Assembly (NCBI GenBank): GCA_025451115.1
Contig: JANWKZ010000090.1
Span: 1 to 43,732, forward strand
Origin: Bacteroidia bacterium
GTDB lineage: Bacteria > Bacteroidota > Bacteroidia > B-17B0 > Aurantibacillaceae
DNA: 43,732 bases
Direction: 5' to 3'
The position numbers and the translations under genes are program-made. Below the pieces are notes generated by a model. That model saw only the letters and a list, made by a program, of their open reading frames with translations, was not told where the DNA came from and made no database searches. Of this stretch, positions 8,501 through 17,542 are shown one piece after another. Every line of letters starts with the position of its first letter. The first letter of the stretch is position 1.

Positions 8501-9400
8501 TTACTTAACTTCAACAACCAAATATTTAGAAGCTGCCCAGAATTTTTCGGGGTCGGTAATGGTCAGGTAGTCGGTGTTCCCATCGTCTCCCTCTTTGTGC
8601 CATTCATACGACCCCACCGGATGATTGGTAACCAGTTTGGCCTTGCGGCTGTTCACAGGTATGCTTGTAACCTGCCTGGTATCAATTTCGGTAAAATATT
8701 CTTTTTCAAAGTCATCTTTTAATTCTTTTGTGGCGCCAAGGCCCAGAACACCGCCCTTTTTCTCAACCACGTTGTGATCTTTCAACTCCCTGTAACTTCC
8801 CATGGCGTAAAATGCCGTGTGCAGTTCATTGTCGAGTCTTTTAGCATTATCAGCAACGTAGTGGTTAGCGGTCTTTAATTCATCCACGATCTGGTTCAGG
8901 TAATTGATCGTACTGGTTTGGTCAGACATAAGCTGTTGCAATCCCAGTACTTCCTGTTCCCTATCGGCAATGAATTTTTTCATTTCTTCTGATTCCTTGC
9001 TCCATTTTTGTTTTTGCGAGCGTAGGGAGGCCAGCTGACCATTCAGCTTTTTGATCTTCTCCTTATTTTGTTCAAGTAAAGAGCTGATCTCTTTAATGGT
9101 TCGGAGAATTTCTTCTTTCTTTGAGAATCTCTCTCCGTTGTTGTTAGCCAGTAATCCCTGGTTCTCCCTGATCGATCGCAGGTTATTATCGATCTCATTT
9201 ATGGTTTGATAGAGCGTATCTTCTGTTGCATTCTTCGCTGCCACCATTTTTTCGTATTCGTCCTGCGTAACGAGTTCGGTAGTATTATCGGTGCTTACAG
9301 CTACTGTTTCAGGTTCCTTGTCGCGGTTGCAACTTACGATCCCAATGAAGGCCACTCCTAATGCTAACATGCTCATTTTTATTTTTCCTGCGGTTTTCAT
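8501..9400 (-). CDS. Coiled-coil lipoprotein
   Basis: This 299-residue protein begins with a lipoprotein signal peptide whose lipobox ends at C24 (FIGIVSC). A long heptad-rich region (about 45-190) follows, including KKEEILRTIKEISSLLEQN and QEVLGLQQLMSDQTSTINYLNQ, and predicts an extended coiled coil. A small C-terminal domain (about 190-299) ends with YLTITDPEKFWAASKYLVVEVK. I recognise no enzyme motif. It is probably an envelope structural or adhesin-like lipoprotein. It is the last gene of a three-gene reverse-strand cluster of exported proteins, 22 bases after the preceding gene. Confidence 0.8.
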   Translation of the reverse strand: MKTAGKIKMSMLALGVAFIGIVSCNRDKEPETVAVSTDNTTELVTQDEYEKMVAAKNATEDTLYQTINEIDNNLRSIRENQGLLANNNGERFSKKEEILRTIKEISSLLEQNKEKIKKLNGQLASLRSQKQKWSKESEEMKKFIADREQEVLGLQQLMSDQTSTINYLNQIVDELKTANHYVADNAKRLDNELHTAFYAMGSYRELKDHNVVEKKGGVLGLGATKELKDDFEKEYFTEIDTRQVTSIPVNSRKAKLVTNHPVGSYEWHKEGDDGNTDYLTITDPEKFWAASKYLVVEVK

Positions 9401-9422
9401 TTTATATAGGTTTGGTTAAATT

Positions 9423-10040
9423 TTACTGTTCGTTCGTAACGGGTATATATTGTATCCCTTTAAGGCTGATCGAAGGCGTTAAAATATAAGTGCCATCTTC
9501 AGAACTTACAGATTGCATGGTATTAAATTTCAGGTCTACCAACGCTTTTTGTTCTTTGCTGATAATGGTCTTAGCTCCAATAACTACAATGCGGTTTGAT
9601 TGCGAAACTACAAGCGGGTGCGATCGTCCGTCCTGGGTGATCACGCTGTTGTGGTATCCCAGAGTCAATCTTACACGCACTATTTGACCCGAGGCTATTT
9701 GATTATTCAGGTCGGCAAGAATGGCAAGCGGTCCATTTGTGTATTTCAACATATTATACACTTTTGGGGTAACGGCAATGCCGGTCCAGTTACCTAACTT
9801 CATTCCATCCATATATTGCACCTCAACGCCTGTTATTTCTATGTTCACCATTTTTGCTGATTCCATAGGCGAGGCCGCCATCCGAATGGCAAGACTTCCG
9901 GGTTCAACTTTATCCGGGGCGGCTCCTTCGGGGGTGGCGTCTTTTGTCATTGACATGTCTTCTTTTTTGCAACTTGTTGCCAGGGTCATAAAGGCTGCGG
10001 CTACAGCTACTATTCCGATCTTGATCTTACTTGTGTTCAT
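9423..10040 (-). CDS. DUF4382-like lipoprotein
   Basis: This 205-residue lipoprotein has its lipobox at C24 (MTLATSC) followed by a Lys/Asp-rich tether. The single domain starts at about 50 with GSLAIRMAASPMESAKMVNIEITGVEVQ, a pattern typical of DUF4382 proteins, and ends in the beta-rich segment TYILTPSISLKGIQYIP. The molecular role of the family is not established. It lies 39 bases after the upstream exported protein and 22 bases before the coiled-coil lipoprotein, suggesting one transcript. Confidence 0.82.
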   Translation of the reverse strand: MNTSKIKIGIVAVAAAFMTLATSCKKEDMSMTKDATPEGAAPDKVEPGSLAIRMAASPMESAKMVNIEITGVEVQYMDGMKLGNWTGIAVTPKVYNMLKYTNGPLAILADLNNQIASGQIVRVRLTLGYHNSVITQDGRSHPLVVSQSNRIVVIGAKTIISKEQKALVDLKFNTMQSVSSEDGTYILTPSISLKGIQYIPVTNEQ

Positions 10041-10079
10041 GGTTTTAATTTTTAAAGGGTTTATACTGATTCTTTGTTT

Positions 10080-10784
10080 TTAAAATGTCACTTTTATTCC
10101 CAGGCCCGGGTCGAAAGACGTGAAAAGCACGCCCGCACTGTTTACCTCAACAAAAGGTTTGATATCAAAACTAATGGCGACGGGAACTGATGGAATTTTA
10201 TATTCAGCTCCTGCCACGCCATCGATACCAATGCCGATGCCGGGATAATTGTAGCGGTAGGTATAATACCTGTTGCCTTCACGATATACATAATAAAGTC
10301 GTCCTGTAGTAACGGAGAAGTGACCTCCAAAACCAAAATACCAGTTGAGGCCCCTAACATCGCCAAAAGGAACGTACTTTTCATAAAGTCCGGTAAGTCC
10401 TACGGCGTTTGGCCAGATACCAAGTATTGCTTCCATCGCGTTGTTGGAAGTAAAGAAATGTTTAAAGGTTACGCCGGATGTTTGCCCTGCACGTAACCCA
10501 ATAGCGTTTCGGTAATCTTCGAACCCGTTATCAGATAATGTATGTACGGGTTCTTTTTTTGAAATTTTATTGTTTTGAGGCTCCGTTTTTTTAACGGGAA
10601 CCGTATTTGCTGCTTTAGATGTCTTAGGAGTTACGGTCGTTTTTGCAGGTAGCGAAGTTGCATACTTAACCGATGTTTTAGGACTGGTGCCCTTTCCTGT
10701 TTGATTAACCTTTGTCTGGCCGCACAGGCTTACCGCGAGCACAAGGCTCACACACGTGGTAATTACTTTGGTTGTTGTTTTCAT
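10080..10784 (-). CDS. Exported protein, probable small outer-membrane barrel
   Basis: This 234-residue protein has a signal peptide (MKTTTKVITTCVSLVLAVSLCGQ) and a Lys/Thr/Pro-rich linker (about 25-85). The C-terminal domain (about 88-234) is glycine- and aromatic-rich with alternating hydrophobic strands (GLNWYFGFGGHFSV, YNYPGIGIGIDGVAGAEYKI, VAISFDIKPFVEV). It ends in FDPGLGIKVTF, a terminal Phe as in outer-membrane barrels. I call it barrel-like but do not assign a family. It appears to be the first gene of the three-gene exported cluster. Confidence 0.72.
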   Translation of the reverse strand: MKTTTKVITTCVSLVLAVSLCGQTKVNQTGKGTSPKTSVKYATSLPAKTTVTPKTSKAANTVPVKKTEPQNNKISKKEPVHTLSDNGFEDYRNAIGLRAGQTSGVTFKHFFTSNNAMEAILGIWPNAVGLTGLYEKYVPFGDVRGLNWYFGFGGHFSVTTGRLYYVYREGNRYYTYRYNYPGIGIGIDGVAGAEYKIPSVPVAISFDIKPFVEVNSAGVLFTSFDPGLGIKVTF

Positions 10785-11011
10785 TTTTTGTTTTTTTAAG
10801 CAAGCAGTTGTTTTTGCTTCGGCTTGCCATAAACGAAAACAGTGCCCAAGTTGTTACTTCGCTGAATAACAGTTAGTTTAAAAAAATATGATGATACGAT
10901 TGCTTCCCGTTTTGAACAGTGTGTTTTAGGAATCGGGAAAACGTCTCTTTAAATAAGAAAAATATACAAGATGAAAACCCTTCTTGGGCGATACCAAAAA
11001 ACACAAAATAA

Positions 11012-11042
11012 AAAAGGCCGGTCTGATAAAGACCGGCCTTTT
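11012..11042 (-). terminator. Strong intrinsic terminator after acyl-CoA dehydrogenase
   Basis: AAAAGGCCGGTC and GACCGGCCTTTT form a perfect 12-bp stem with a 7-base loop. On the reverse strand the stem is followed by a U-rich tract, and it lies 20 bases beyond the stop of the reverse-strand acyl-CoA dehydrogenase. The rest of the gap up to 10785 shows nothing else I can support. Confidence 0.85.
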
Positions 11043-11061
11043 ACACTTTTATTCTTATTTC

Positions 11062-12237
11062 TTACTTTAACAATTCGCGAGCGATAACCAATTTCTGGAT
11101 CTCACTGGTTCCTTCTCCGATGGTGCACAGCTTGGAATCGCGGTAATATTTCTCGGCCGGGAAATCTTTGGTGTACCCGTATCCGCCGAAGATCTGCACC
11201 GCTTCCGTTGAAACACGAACAGACACTTCAGAAGCGTAGTATTTTGCAAAAGCGCTTTCCTTCGTAACTTTCTGTCCGCGGTTCTTCATATCAGCCGCCT
11301 GGAAGGTCAGTAATTCCGCCGCTTCAACCTCTGTAGCCATGTCGGCTATTTTGAATGCGATACCCTGGAAATGTGAAATAGGTTTGCCGAACTGCTGGCG
11401 TTCCTTGGAATATTTAACAGCTGCTTCCAAAGCTCCTTTTGCAATTCCCAATGATAACGCAGCAATTGAAATACGTCCTCCGTCCAAAACTTTCATCGCC
11501 TGGATGAAGCCATCTCCTTCTTTTCCGAGCATTTGGCTTTTGTGTACGCGACAATCCGTGAAGATCAATTCCGCGGTTTCGCTGGCGCGCATGCCCAATT
11601 TATTTTCTTTTTTTCCGGGCTTAAATCCGGGCGTTCCTTTTTCGATCACAAAGGTGGTCATACCGTGACTATCTCCTTTTTCTCCTGTACGCACAATTAC
11701 AACGGCTACATCACCACTGATAGCGTGCGTGATGAAATTCTTGCTGCCGTTGATCACGTAATGGTCGCCATCTTTTTTTGCTACGGTATTCATTCCTCCC
11801 GCGTCAGAGCCGGTACCTGTTTCTGTAAGGCCCCATGCACCGATCCACTCAGCAGTTGCGAGCTTAGGTAGATATTTTTTCTTTTGTTCTTCGTTACCAA
11901 ATTGCAGGATATGTCCGGTACAAAGTGAGTTGTGTGCTGCGGTAGAAAGACCGATGGATCCGCAGATCTTAGCGATCTCGGAAATAACGGTTACATACTC
12001 CATGTAACCAAAACCTGATCCGCCGTATTCGGTAGGAACCAGTACCCCCATTAAGCCTAACTCTCCTAGTTTCTTGAATACTTCAACGGGGAAGTGCTGT
12101 GATTCATCCCACTCCATCATTTTGGGAAGGATATTATCTTTTCCGAATTTACGGATCATGTCGGCGATCATCACCTGGTTCTCGCTAAGCGCGAAGTTCA
12201 TGCCTGTGGCCTGTTCTGCTAATACTGAATGAGACAT
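11062..12237 (-). CDS. Acyl-CoA dehydrogenase
   Basis: This FAD enzyme oxidises an acyl-CoA to the enoyl-CoA, passing electrons to ETF, in fatty-acid or branched-chain amino-acid breakdown. It is 391 residues. Signatures are [16 protein letters not shown] (first family motif), the FAD/adenine region [20 protein letters not shown], and the C-terminal [18 protein letters not shown], whose Glu is the usual catalytic base of short- and medium-chain members. The called start overlaps apt by 19 bases. The ATG 36 bases downstream (MNFALSENQ, at 12201) removes the overlap and gives 379 residues, a common family length, so it is a good alternative. Chain-length specificity cannot be read by eye. Confidence 0.95.
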   Translation of the reverse strand: MSHSVLAEQATGMNFALSENQVMIADMIRKFGKDNILPKMMEWDESQHFPVEVFKKLGELGLMGVLVPTEYGGSGFGYMEYVTVISEIAKICGSIGLSTAAHNSLCTGHILQFGNEEQKKKYLPKLATAEWIGAWGLTETGTGSDAGGMNTVAKKDGDHYVINGSKNFITHAISGDVAVVIVRTGEKGDSHGMTTFVIEKGTPGFKPGKKENKLGMRASETAELIFTDCRVHKSQMLGKEGDGFIQAMKVLDGGRISIAALSLGIAKGALEAAVKYSKERQQFGKPISHFQGIAFKIADMATEVEAAELLTFQAADMKNRGQKVTKESAFAKYYASEVSVRVSTEAVQIFGGYGYTKDFPAEKYYRDSKLCTIGEGTSEIQKLVIARELLK

Positions 12238-12749
12238 TGTATGTTATTTGTATGATTTAGTAATCGTTGTTTTCCATTTAAGAATCCGAGCTCTACCACA
12301 AAGGTAAAGCTTGTTACGTTAGCCCCGCACTTTTTTACAAGAGCGGCGGCGGCCTCCGCCGTTCCCCCGGTAGCCAGCAGATCGTCGTGTATAACCACAT
12401 TCCAGCCTTTTTGCAAGGCATCCTCATGCATTTCTATCCTGGCGGTTCCGTATTCCAGGCTATACTCCTGGCTTATGGTCTTATAGGGCAATTTGCCGGC
12501 TTTGCGTACCATCACAAAGGGCACTCTCAGCTTTTGGGACATCAACATGCCGAACAGGAAACCCCTGCTTTCTATTCCAATAATGGCATCAGGCTTTTTC
12601 TCCTGTAAAGGCTTACAGAAGGCGTCTGTAATATCGTTGCAAAGATCGGGTTGCAAAAAAATGGGTGTGATATCCTTAAAAAGGATGCCCGGTTTCGGGA
12701 AATCGGGGATATCCCTGATCACAGATCTTATTTGCTCATGCAGCGGCAT
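12219..12749 (-). CDS. apt: Adenine phosphoribosyltransferase
   Basis: This 176-residue salvage enzyme makes AMP from adenine and PRPP. It starts with the characteristic IRDIPDFPKPGILFKDITPIF, has the flexible-loop region PDAIIGIESRGFLFG, and the PRPP-binding motif VVIHDDLLATGGTAEAA near residue 120. The length is normal. A promoter-like TAAATTTG lies 11 bases before the ATG. It is upstream of and overlaps acyl-CoA dehydrogenase, so both are probably on one transcript that ends at the strong hairpin at 11012-11042. Confidence 0.96.
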   Translation of the reverse strand: MPLHEQIRSVIRDIPDFPKPGILFKDITPIFLQPDLCNDITDAFCKPLQEKKPDAIIGIESRGFLFGMLMSQKLRVPFVMVRKAGKLPYKTISQEYSLEYGTARIEMHEDALQKGWNVVIHDDLLATGGTAEAAAALVKKCGANVTSFTFVVELGFLNGKQRLLNHTNNIQCLIQY

Positions 12750-12760
12750 TCGAAGGATAG

Positions 12761-12768
12761 CAAATTTA
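12761..12768 (-). promoter_or_regulatory. TAnnTTTG promoter element of apt
   Basis: On the reverse strand this reads TAAATTTG, an exact match to the Bacteroidota -7 consensus, 11 bases before the apt ATG. The predicted leader is about five bases. Confidence 0.5.
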
Positions 12769-12844
12769 ATCTTTTTGACTGATTATGGAAATTTTCAACC
12801 CCTATTTTACATAGTGAAAAACAGGGAATTTGTCGGGAATATTC

Positions 12845-13396
12845 CTATTTCGGGGGGAGTGGATCATTCGTTCCTTCCAGTTGATCGGAAAGGGCCAACT
12901 TCAGATCATCAAGAAGCCCGGCATTATCGTGGTTCTTCTCAATGCCTGCGTTCAGTTTATCGATAACGCCTTGCAGCTCTTCTTTCGGAATAGTTTCGCG
13001 GTTCGTGTCAAGAACCGTGATCGCCTCGAGCGAAACGAGGGGGTTTGTATGAAGGGTGTATTCTAAGAAGAAATTATGATGCCCCTTAAAATCGAGCCCA
13101 CTCTCCCAGCAGGCTGCCAGCAGAACTGCCTTTTTATCGTTGTTTTGGGTGTTTTTTACAGCTTCCACCAGGTAATCAACCGCGTTTTCCTTCTTAAGCA
13201 GGTCCAGGGCGCTATCCTTATCCTCGGGATTACCCGAATCCAGCAGGTTGAGAAGCGTTTTCACAAAATTCTCCTCTTTCAAGGGCGACTTTCCATCTTC
13301 CGTGCCAACAGTAACGGTATTGTATTCCTCCTCGTTTAAATACTTTTCCGCTGCCTCTTCGGGATTTGGTTTCTCTTCGGGGTTTTCTTTGTTCAT
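12845..13396 (-). CDS. Small HEAT-like repeat protein
   Basis: This is a 183-residue acidic cytoplasmic protein with no signal peptide. The frame stays open to 13555, but the upstream part would overlap lpxK; the ATG at 13396 (MNKENPEEKPNPEEA) is the sensible start. After a Glu/Pro/Asn-rich head (1-40) it consists of paired helices resembling HEAT/armadillo repeats (NFVKTLLNLLDSGNPEDKDS, AVDYLVEAVKNTQNNDKKAV, NPLVSLEAITVLDTNRETIP). I do not recognise a named family. It is divergent from lpxK with a 69-base gap. A protein-binding scaffold is a guess. Confidence 0.75.
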   Translation of the reverse strand: MNKENPEEKPNPEEAAEKYLNEEEYNTVTVGTEDGKSPLKEENFVKTLLNLLDSGNPEDKDSALDLLKKENAVDYLVEAVKNTQNNDKKAVLLAACWESGLDFKGHHNFFLEYTLHTNPLVSLEAITVLDTNRETIPKEELQGVIDKLNAGIEKNHDNAGLLDDLKLALSDQLEGTNDPLPPK

Positions 13397-13465
13397 GGCG
13401 TTATTATTATTGAGAAAAGAACGCCTAAAATTAAAATAATTTTTTATGTTTATGGGATATTTATT

Positions 13466-14548
13466 TTGAAAGAATTCCTGCGCATAATCCTTTGGCCCTT
13501 CTCGCTGGTCTATGGTTTTATAACCTGGCTGCGTAATTTTTTGTATGATTCCCATTTTTTAAAGCCCACTTCGTTCGACGTGGTCAAAACCATCTGCATC
13601 GGCAACCTTTGCGCGGGCGGGGCCGGAAAAACACCGCATACCGAATATATCCTCAAATTACTGGGAAGCGATTACAATACCGCGGCACTGAGCCGCGGTT
13701 ATGGACGCAAGACCAACGGTTATTACGAAGTACTTGAGAACTCGATCCCTGAGAACAGCGGCGACGAGCCGCTGCAGATCAAAAATAAATTCCCGAAAAC
13801 CTTTGTGGCGGTAAACGAGAACAGGGTGAAAGGAGTGCGAAGGATCCTCGAACAAAGATCAGATACCGACGTTATTGTGCTCGACGACGCATTCCAGCAC
13901 CGCAAGATAAAATGCGGGCTCACCCTATTGCTTACTGAATACGACAATCCATATTACCAGGATGTCTTGCTTCCGGCCGGCCGCTTGCGCGAAAATGCCA
14001 AGGGATACCTGCGCGCCGATATTATCATTGTTACAAAAACCCCCGAACACGCCAACGCCATCGATCTGAAAGGAGTAATGAAAGAGATCAATCCGCGGCC
14101 TTACCAAAATATGTTCTTCTCTTATTTAAGATACGGCGCGCTTTATAATGTGAACGATCGAAGCGATATCATTAACGGCCCCCAGAAATTATTCAGGTAT
14201 AAGATCTTACTTATTACCGGCATTGCTAACCCGGGAACCATTTTAACATATGTGAAAGAATATGCCGATGAGGTAAGGCATAAGAAATACGCCGACCACC
14301 ACAATTTCACGCCGGCAGATATTGCCGACATCATAAATAGCTTTAAGAGCCTGGAGGGCGACAATAAGATCATCATTACCACAGAAAAAGATGCGATGCG
14401 TTTACATTCTTATAGTGCTCAATTAAAAGAGTTGCCTATTTTTGTGCTCCCTATTGAAGTGGACTTTAAGAACAAGGCGGAAGAATTCAACGAAAAAATA
14501 CTGAGTTATGTTAACAGAAATAAGATCTACCACAGAAAATATACGTAA
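13466..14548 (+). CDS. lpxK: Tetraacyldisaccharide 4'-kinase
   Basis: This inner-membrane enzyme phosphorylates the lipid A precursor at the 4' position. It is 360 residues, with an N-terminal membrane-associated helix ([21 protein letters not shown]). The P-loop is [18 protein letters not shown] near residue 50, followed by [13 protein letters not shown] and the acidic [13 protein letters not shown], both typical of LpxK. The start is TTG at 13466; no in-frame ATG lies near. It overlaps the downstream phosphorylase gene by 41 bases. Its presence shows a lipid A outer membrane. Confidence 0.96.
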   Translation: MKEFLRIILWPFSLVYGFITWLRNFLYDSHFLKPTSFDVVKTICIGNLCAGGAGKTPHTEYILKLLGSDYNTAALSRGYGRKTNGYYEVLENSIPENSGDEPLQIKNKFPKTFVAVNENRVKGVRRILEQRSDTDVIVLDDAFQHRKIKCGLTLLLTEYDNPYYQDVLLPAGRLRENAKGYLRADIIIVTKTPEHANAIDLKGVMKEINPRPYQNMFFSYLRYGALYNVNDRSDIINGPQKLFRYKILLITGIANPGTILTYVKEYADEVRHKKYADHHNFTPADIADIINSFKSLEGDNKIIITTEKDAMRLHSYSAQLKELPIFVLPIEVDFKNKAEEFNEKILSYVNRNKIYHRKYT

Positions 14549-15320
14549 ACAAACGAATAATTTTGAGCCTGAGGTGGGCATTATTCTCGGCACAGGTCTG
14601 GGTGGTTTGGTAAAAGAGATACAGGTAGAACACACCCTTCCATATGATAAGATTCCGAACTTTTCTGTGAGCACCGTTGAAGGTCACAGTGGAAAACTGA
14701 TCTTTGGTACGCTGGGCGGTAAAAAAGTGGTGGCCATGCAGGGTCGTTTTCATTACTATGAAGGCTATACCATGCAACAGGTTACTTTCCCCGTACGCGT
14801 GATGAAATTGCTGGGGATAAAAACGCTTTTTGTTTCTAATGCCAGCGGGGGAATGAATCCCGATTTTGAGATCGGGGAGATCATGATCATCAACGATCAT
14901 ATCAATCTTTTTCCTAATCCACTCATCGGAAAAAATATCGCTGAGCTGGGCCCGCGTTTTCCGGATATGAGCGTGCCCTATGATAAAAAACTAATTAACA
15001 AAGCGCATGAGATCGCTTTGCGTCATAACATCAAAGTTTCAGAAGGTGTTTACGTGGGGCTCACCGGTCCTACTTTAGAAACTCCGGCCGAATATAAATA
15101 TGTGCGTGTTATTGGTGGCGACGCGGTAGGAATGAGCACCGTTCCGGAAGTGATCGTGGCGCGTCATATGGGATTACCTTGCTTTGCGATCAGTATTTGT
15201 ACCGACCTGGGTGTTCCCGGAAAAATTGTGGAGACCACGCACGAAGATGTACAGCGTGTTGCTTCCATCCAGGAGCCAAAGATGACGCTCATTATGAAAA
15301 CACTTATTGGGGAGATGTAA
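14508..15320 (+). CDS. Purine-nucleoside phosphorylase, trimeric class
   Basis: This 270-residue enzyme cleaves inosine or guanosine with phosphate to base and ribose-1-phosphate. Diagnostic segments are [12 protein letters not shown], the phosphate-site [30 protein letters not shown], and the base-binding region [30 protein letters not shown], with Glu and Asn/Asp positions of the class I trimeric enzymes. The 41-base overlap with lpxK means tight coupling despite unrelated function. With apt it forms part of purine salvage. Confidence 0.95.
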   Translation: MLTEIRSTTENIRKQTNNFEPEVGIILGTGLGGLVKEIQVEHTLPYDKIPNFSVSTVEGHSGKLIFGTLGGKKVVAMQGRFHYYEGYTMQQVTFPVRVMKLLGIKTLFVSNASGGMNPDFEIGEIMIINDHINLFPNPLIGKNIAELGPRFPDMSVPYDKKLINKAHEIALRHNIKVSEGVYVGLTGPTLETPAEYKYVRVIGGDAVGMSTVPEVIVARHMGLPCFAISICTDLGVPGKIVETTHEDVQRVASIQEPKMTLIMKTLIGEM

Positions 15321-15366
15321 AAAAAACGGCCCCGCTCCCGATAGCTATCGGGACTGCAGAGCCGTT
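15319..15366 (-). terminator. Terminator of the PadR-PspC operon with nested palindrome
   Basis: The outer arms AACGGC (15325-15330) and GCCGTT (15361-15366) enclose a perfect 16-base palindrome CCCGATAGCTATCGGG (15337-15352). Read on the reverse strand, the structure is followed by eight U (15326-15319), so it terminates the reverse-strand operon. The U tract overlaps the stop codon of the convergent phosphorylase gene. Confidence 0.8.
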
Positions 15367-15397
15367 CCTTCACCTTAATTGTCCAACTGCACTTATC

Positions 15398-16180
15398 CTA
15401 CTTCATCTTCTTTATATAGTCTGCCCACGCTTCCAACAATTCTTTTTCGGTTGTTTTTAAAGCGCCCAGTACTTCTGTCTTTGTTTTATATTTCAGGAGT
15501 TCCTTCAGTTTTTCCCTTCCGTATTTTGAATCAATGTGCATCACAATTGAGCCCGATAAACCATATTTTAATTTTCCTTTCCAGAAGTCGTCGAGTTGCG
15601 AAGGGGCGGTTTTATTTTCTATAGCTTTCTTTATCTCGGCCAGGCGTTCCGTATCGCATTGACCGGAGGCGAAGGTGGCAAATCCCTCTACAAACCAATC
15701 CAATCCCTGCGTCTCGGCAAAATCAGGACTAGGGTTTTTCTGCGCATGATAGATGTGGAAAAGCTCGTGCGTGATCAGCTTCTTTGTTTTGTCCTTGTTC
15801 CCATAATCGTGCTCACAGGCTTCGGTTTTCCATTTAAGAGGAGAAAGAAGATCAAGCTTGCCGGCAATGCCACTGGCCACCATCCAACATTCCGATCTAA
15901 GATCGGGCATTTTCCAATCGTTCTGCCATTGGGTATCTAATGCCTTCCTGTCCGGGTGAACATATACATCGAACTCTTTACTGAAATTGTCCTTAGAGAA
16001 GAATTTCACAGAGCGGATCCCATCATCCATGTATTGTACATAGCGCTTTTTCTCAGATTCATCGTCGCCCTGGTAGTACAATTTATACCCCTTATGGATC
16101 TCTTGCATCCACTCCTCCGTAAGAGACATGGATCCGAGTAATGCCAATGGAACGAATAGTATTAGCGCTTTCTTCCACAT
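15398..16180 (-). CDS. Exported HExxH (gluzincin-like) metallopeptidase
   Basis: This 260-residue protein has an N-terminal hydrophobic signal or anchor (about 4-20). It carries a zinc-peptidase core: H138-E139-L-F-H142 (LITHELFHIYHA) and, 23 residues on, DWFVEGFATFASGQ. The Glu at about 165 is the expected third ligand, as in gluzincins such as the basic secretory and M1-like groups. It is short and has no other domain. It is the last gene of the PadR-PspC operon, one base after the serine hydrolase gene, so it probably works in the envelope with those partners. The substrate is unknown. Confidence 0.82.
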   Translation of the reverse strand: MWKKALILFVPLALLGSMSLTEEWMQEIHKGYKLYYQGDDESEKKRYVQYMDDGIRSVKFFSKDNFSKEFDVYVHPDRKALDTQWQNDWKMPDLRSECWMVASGIAGKLDLLSPLKWKTEACEHDYGNKDKTKKLITHELFHIYHAQKNPSPDFAETQGLDWFVEGFATFASGQCDTERLAEIKKAIENKTAPSQLDDFWKGKLKYGLSGSIVMHIDSKYGREKLKELLKYKTKTEVLGALKTTEKELLEAWADYIKKMK

Positions 16181-16181
16181 T

Positions 16182-17531
16182 TTATTTTAGCTTTTTAGCG
16201 GGCATGTGTTGGCCGCCCTGGTGAAGCGTAAGTGTGGTTATATTTCCTTTTTTGTCTTTCGTGAATTCCATCTGCGCATCAACGGCCTTTGAAAAATACA
16301 TATACTCAGATTCCGGGTATAATTCAAGACGTGGTTGATTTGTAGCCTGGGCGTATATTCTCCCTTCCTCGGTACTAATCGTCATTACAAAACCGGGCAT
16401 TAATTCATAATCGCCTTTTAATTTTTCATAGGCTTTTTTATCAATTGTGGCGATCTTTCGTTCAACCGGGGTCTCGTACTTCGTTCCGAACATGATTGCG
16501 CGCAGTGTCTTGTTAGCGTTAAAGAACTTCTGGCTATCAACGTTCTTCAAAACTACAATGCACATATCATCATCGGGAAAACGATTCATTACGGTTGCGA
16601 AACCCTGGATGCCGCCGGTATGGAAGATCCACTTGTGCCCGGCATAATTATCTATCATCCATCCGTAAGCATACTTATCGAGGAAAGGCGTTGTGATCTT
16701 TTCCATTGATGCTTTACTCACAAGCTTCTCCGTATACAAAGCGCGGTCCCATAGATACATATCTTCTACGGTAGAATATAAGGCGCCGGCACCGGAAGGA
16801 ATACTCATATCAATATACTGCGCGTTCACGAGTTTCTCTCCTTCTTCGCTATATCCCAGGGCCACATGCTGAAGCACTTCGCCGTTATCATAGAGCCCTG
16901 TATTTTTCATTCCCAGCGGATCGAAGATGTTCTCTTTCATGAACACTCCATATTTTTTTCCGGACGCTTTTTCAATGATATAACTAAGTAAAAGATACCC
17001 CGAGTTGCTGTATTGATGTTTAGATCCCGGGTTAAAATCCAGCGGTTTAGTCTTAAAATAGCTGATCTCTTTGTCCAGGGTCATCGGCAGTGTCATGATC
17101 GAATCGAAGACCGGCAGACTTGTAAAATCCTTTATTCCGGAAGTGTGCGTAACCAAATGATGGATCGTGATGCTATCTCCTTTTGGATAATCCGGGATAT
17201 ACTTACTGAGCTTATCATCTACGCTGAGCGTGCCTTTTTCCTGCAACATCATAATGGCCATCGCTGTGAACTGTTTAGAGACCGAGGCTAACTTGAATTT
17301 AGTGGTTGCTGTGTTAGGTACGTTGTCGCTGTAATTAGCCATTCCGTATCCCTTACTCAGTAACACTTTGCCTCCTTTGGCTACCAGCACAGAGCCGGTG
17401 AACATGTTTTTGTTGGCGTACGACTGCAAAAGTGAATCTGCCTTTGCAGCTTTTTGTTCGTCGGTTTGCGCACTTAGGGTGGTCCCGGTCACGCTGCCCA
17501 GCAGCGCGAGGGAAATAAATAGTTTTTTCAT
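16182..17531 (-). CDS. Beta-lactamase-family serine hydrolase, exported
   Basis: This 449-residue protein has a signal peptide (MKKLFISLALLGSVTGTTLSAQ). The class C / DD-peptidase fold (about 30-355) shows the catalytic tetrad S83-V-S-K86 (ASVSKQFTAM), the tyrosine motif QYSNSGYLLL, and HTGGIQG as the third motif. A C-terminal lipocalin-like beta domain (about 365-449) follows, as in many Bacteroidota esterase-like members. Likely activities are an esterase or a peptidase on D-amino-acid compounds rather than antibiotic resistance. It lies 11 bases after pspC and 1 base before the peptidase gene. Confidence 0.93.
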   Translation of the reverse strand: MKKLFISLALLGSVTGTTLSAQTDEQKAAKADSLLQSYANKNMFTGSVLVAKGGKVLLSKGYGMANYSDNVPNTATTKFKLASVSKQFTAMAIMMLQEKGTLSVDDKLSKYIPDYPKGDSITIHHLVTHTSGIKDFTSLPVFDSIMTLPMTLDKEISYFKTKPLDFNPGSKHQYSNSGYLLLSYIIEKASGKKYGVFMKENIFDPLGMKNTGLYDNGEVLQHVALGYSEEGEKLVNAQYIDMSIPSGAGALYSTVEDMYLWDRALYTEKLVSKASMEKITTPFLDKYAYGWMIDNYAGHKWIFHTGGIQGFATVMNRFPDDDMCIVVLKNVDSQKFFNANKTLRAIMFGTKYETPVERKIATIDKKAYEKLKGDYELMPGFVMTISTEEGRIYAQATNQPRLELYPESEYMYFSKAVDAQMEFTKDKKGNITTLTLHQGGQHMPAKKLK

Positions 17532-17542
17532 GATCTGGTTGT

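Noticed and set aside
13397-13555. N-terminal extension of the HEAT-like protein
   Set aside because: It would overlap lpxK in antisense and its sequence is not protein-like; the ATG at 13396 is adequate.
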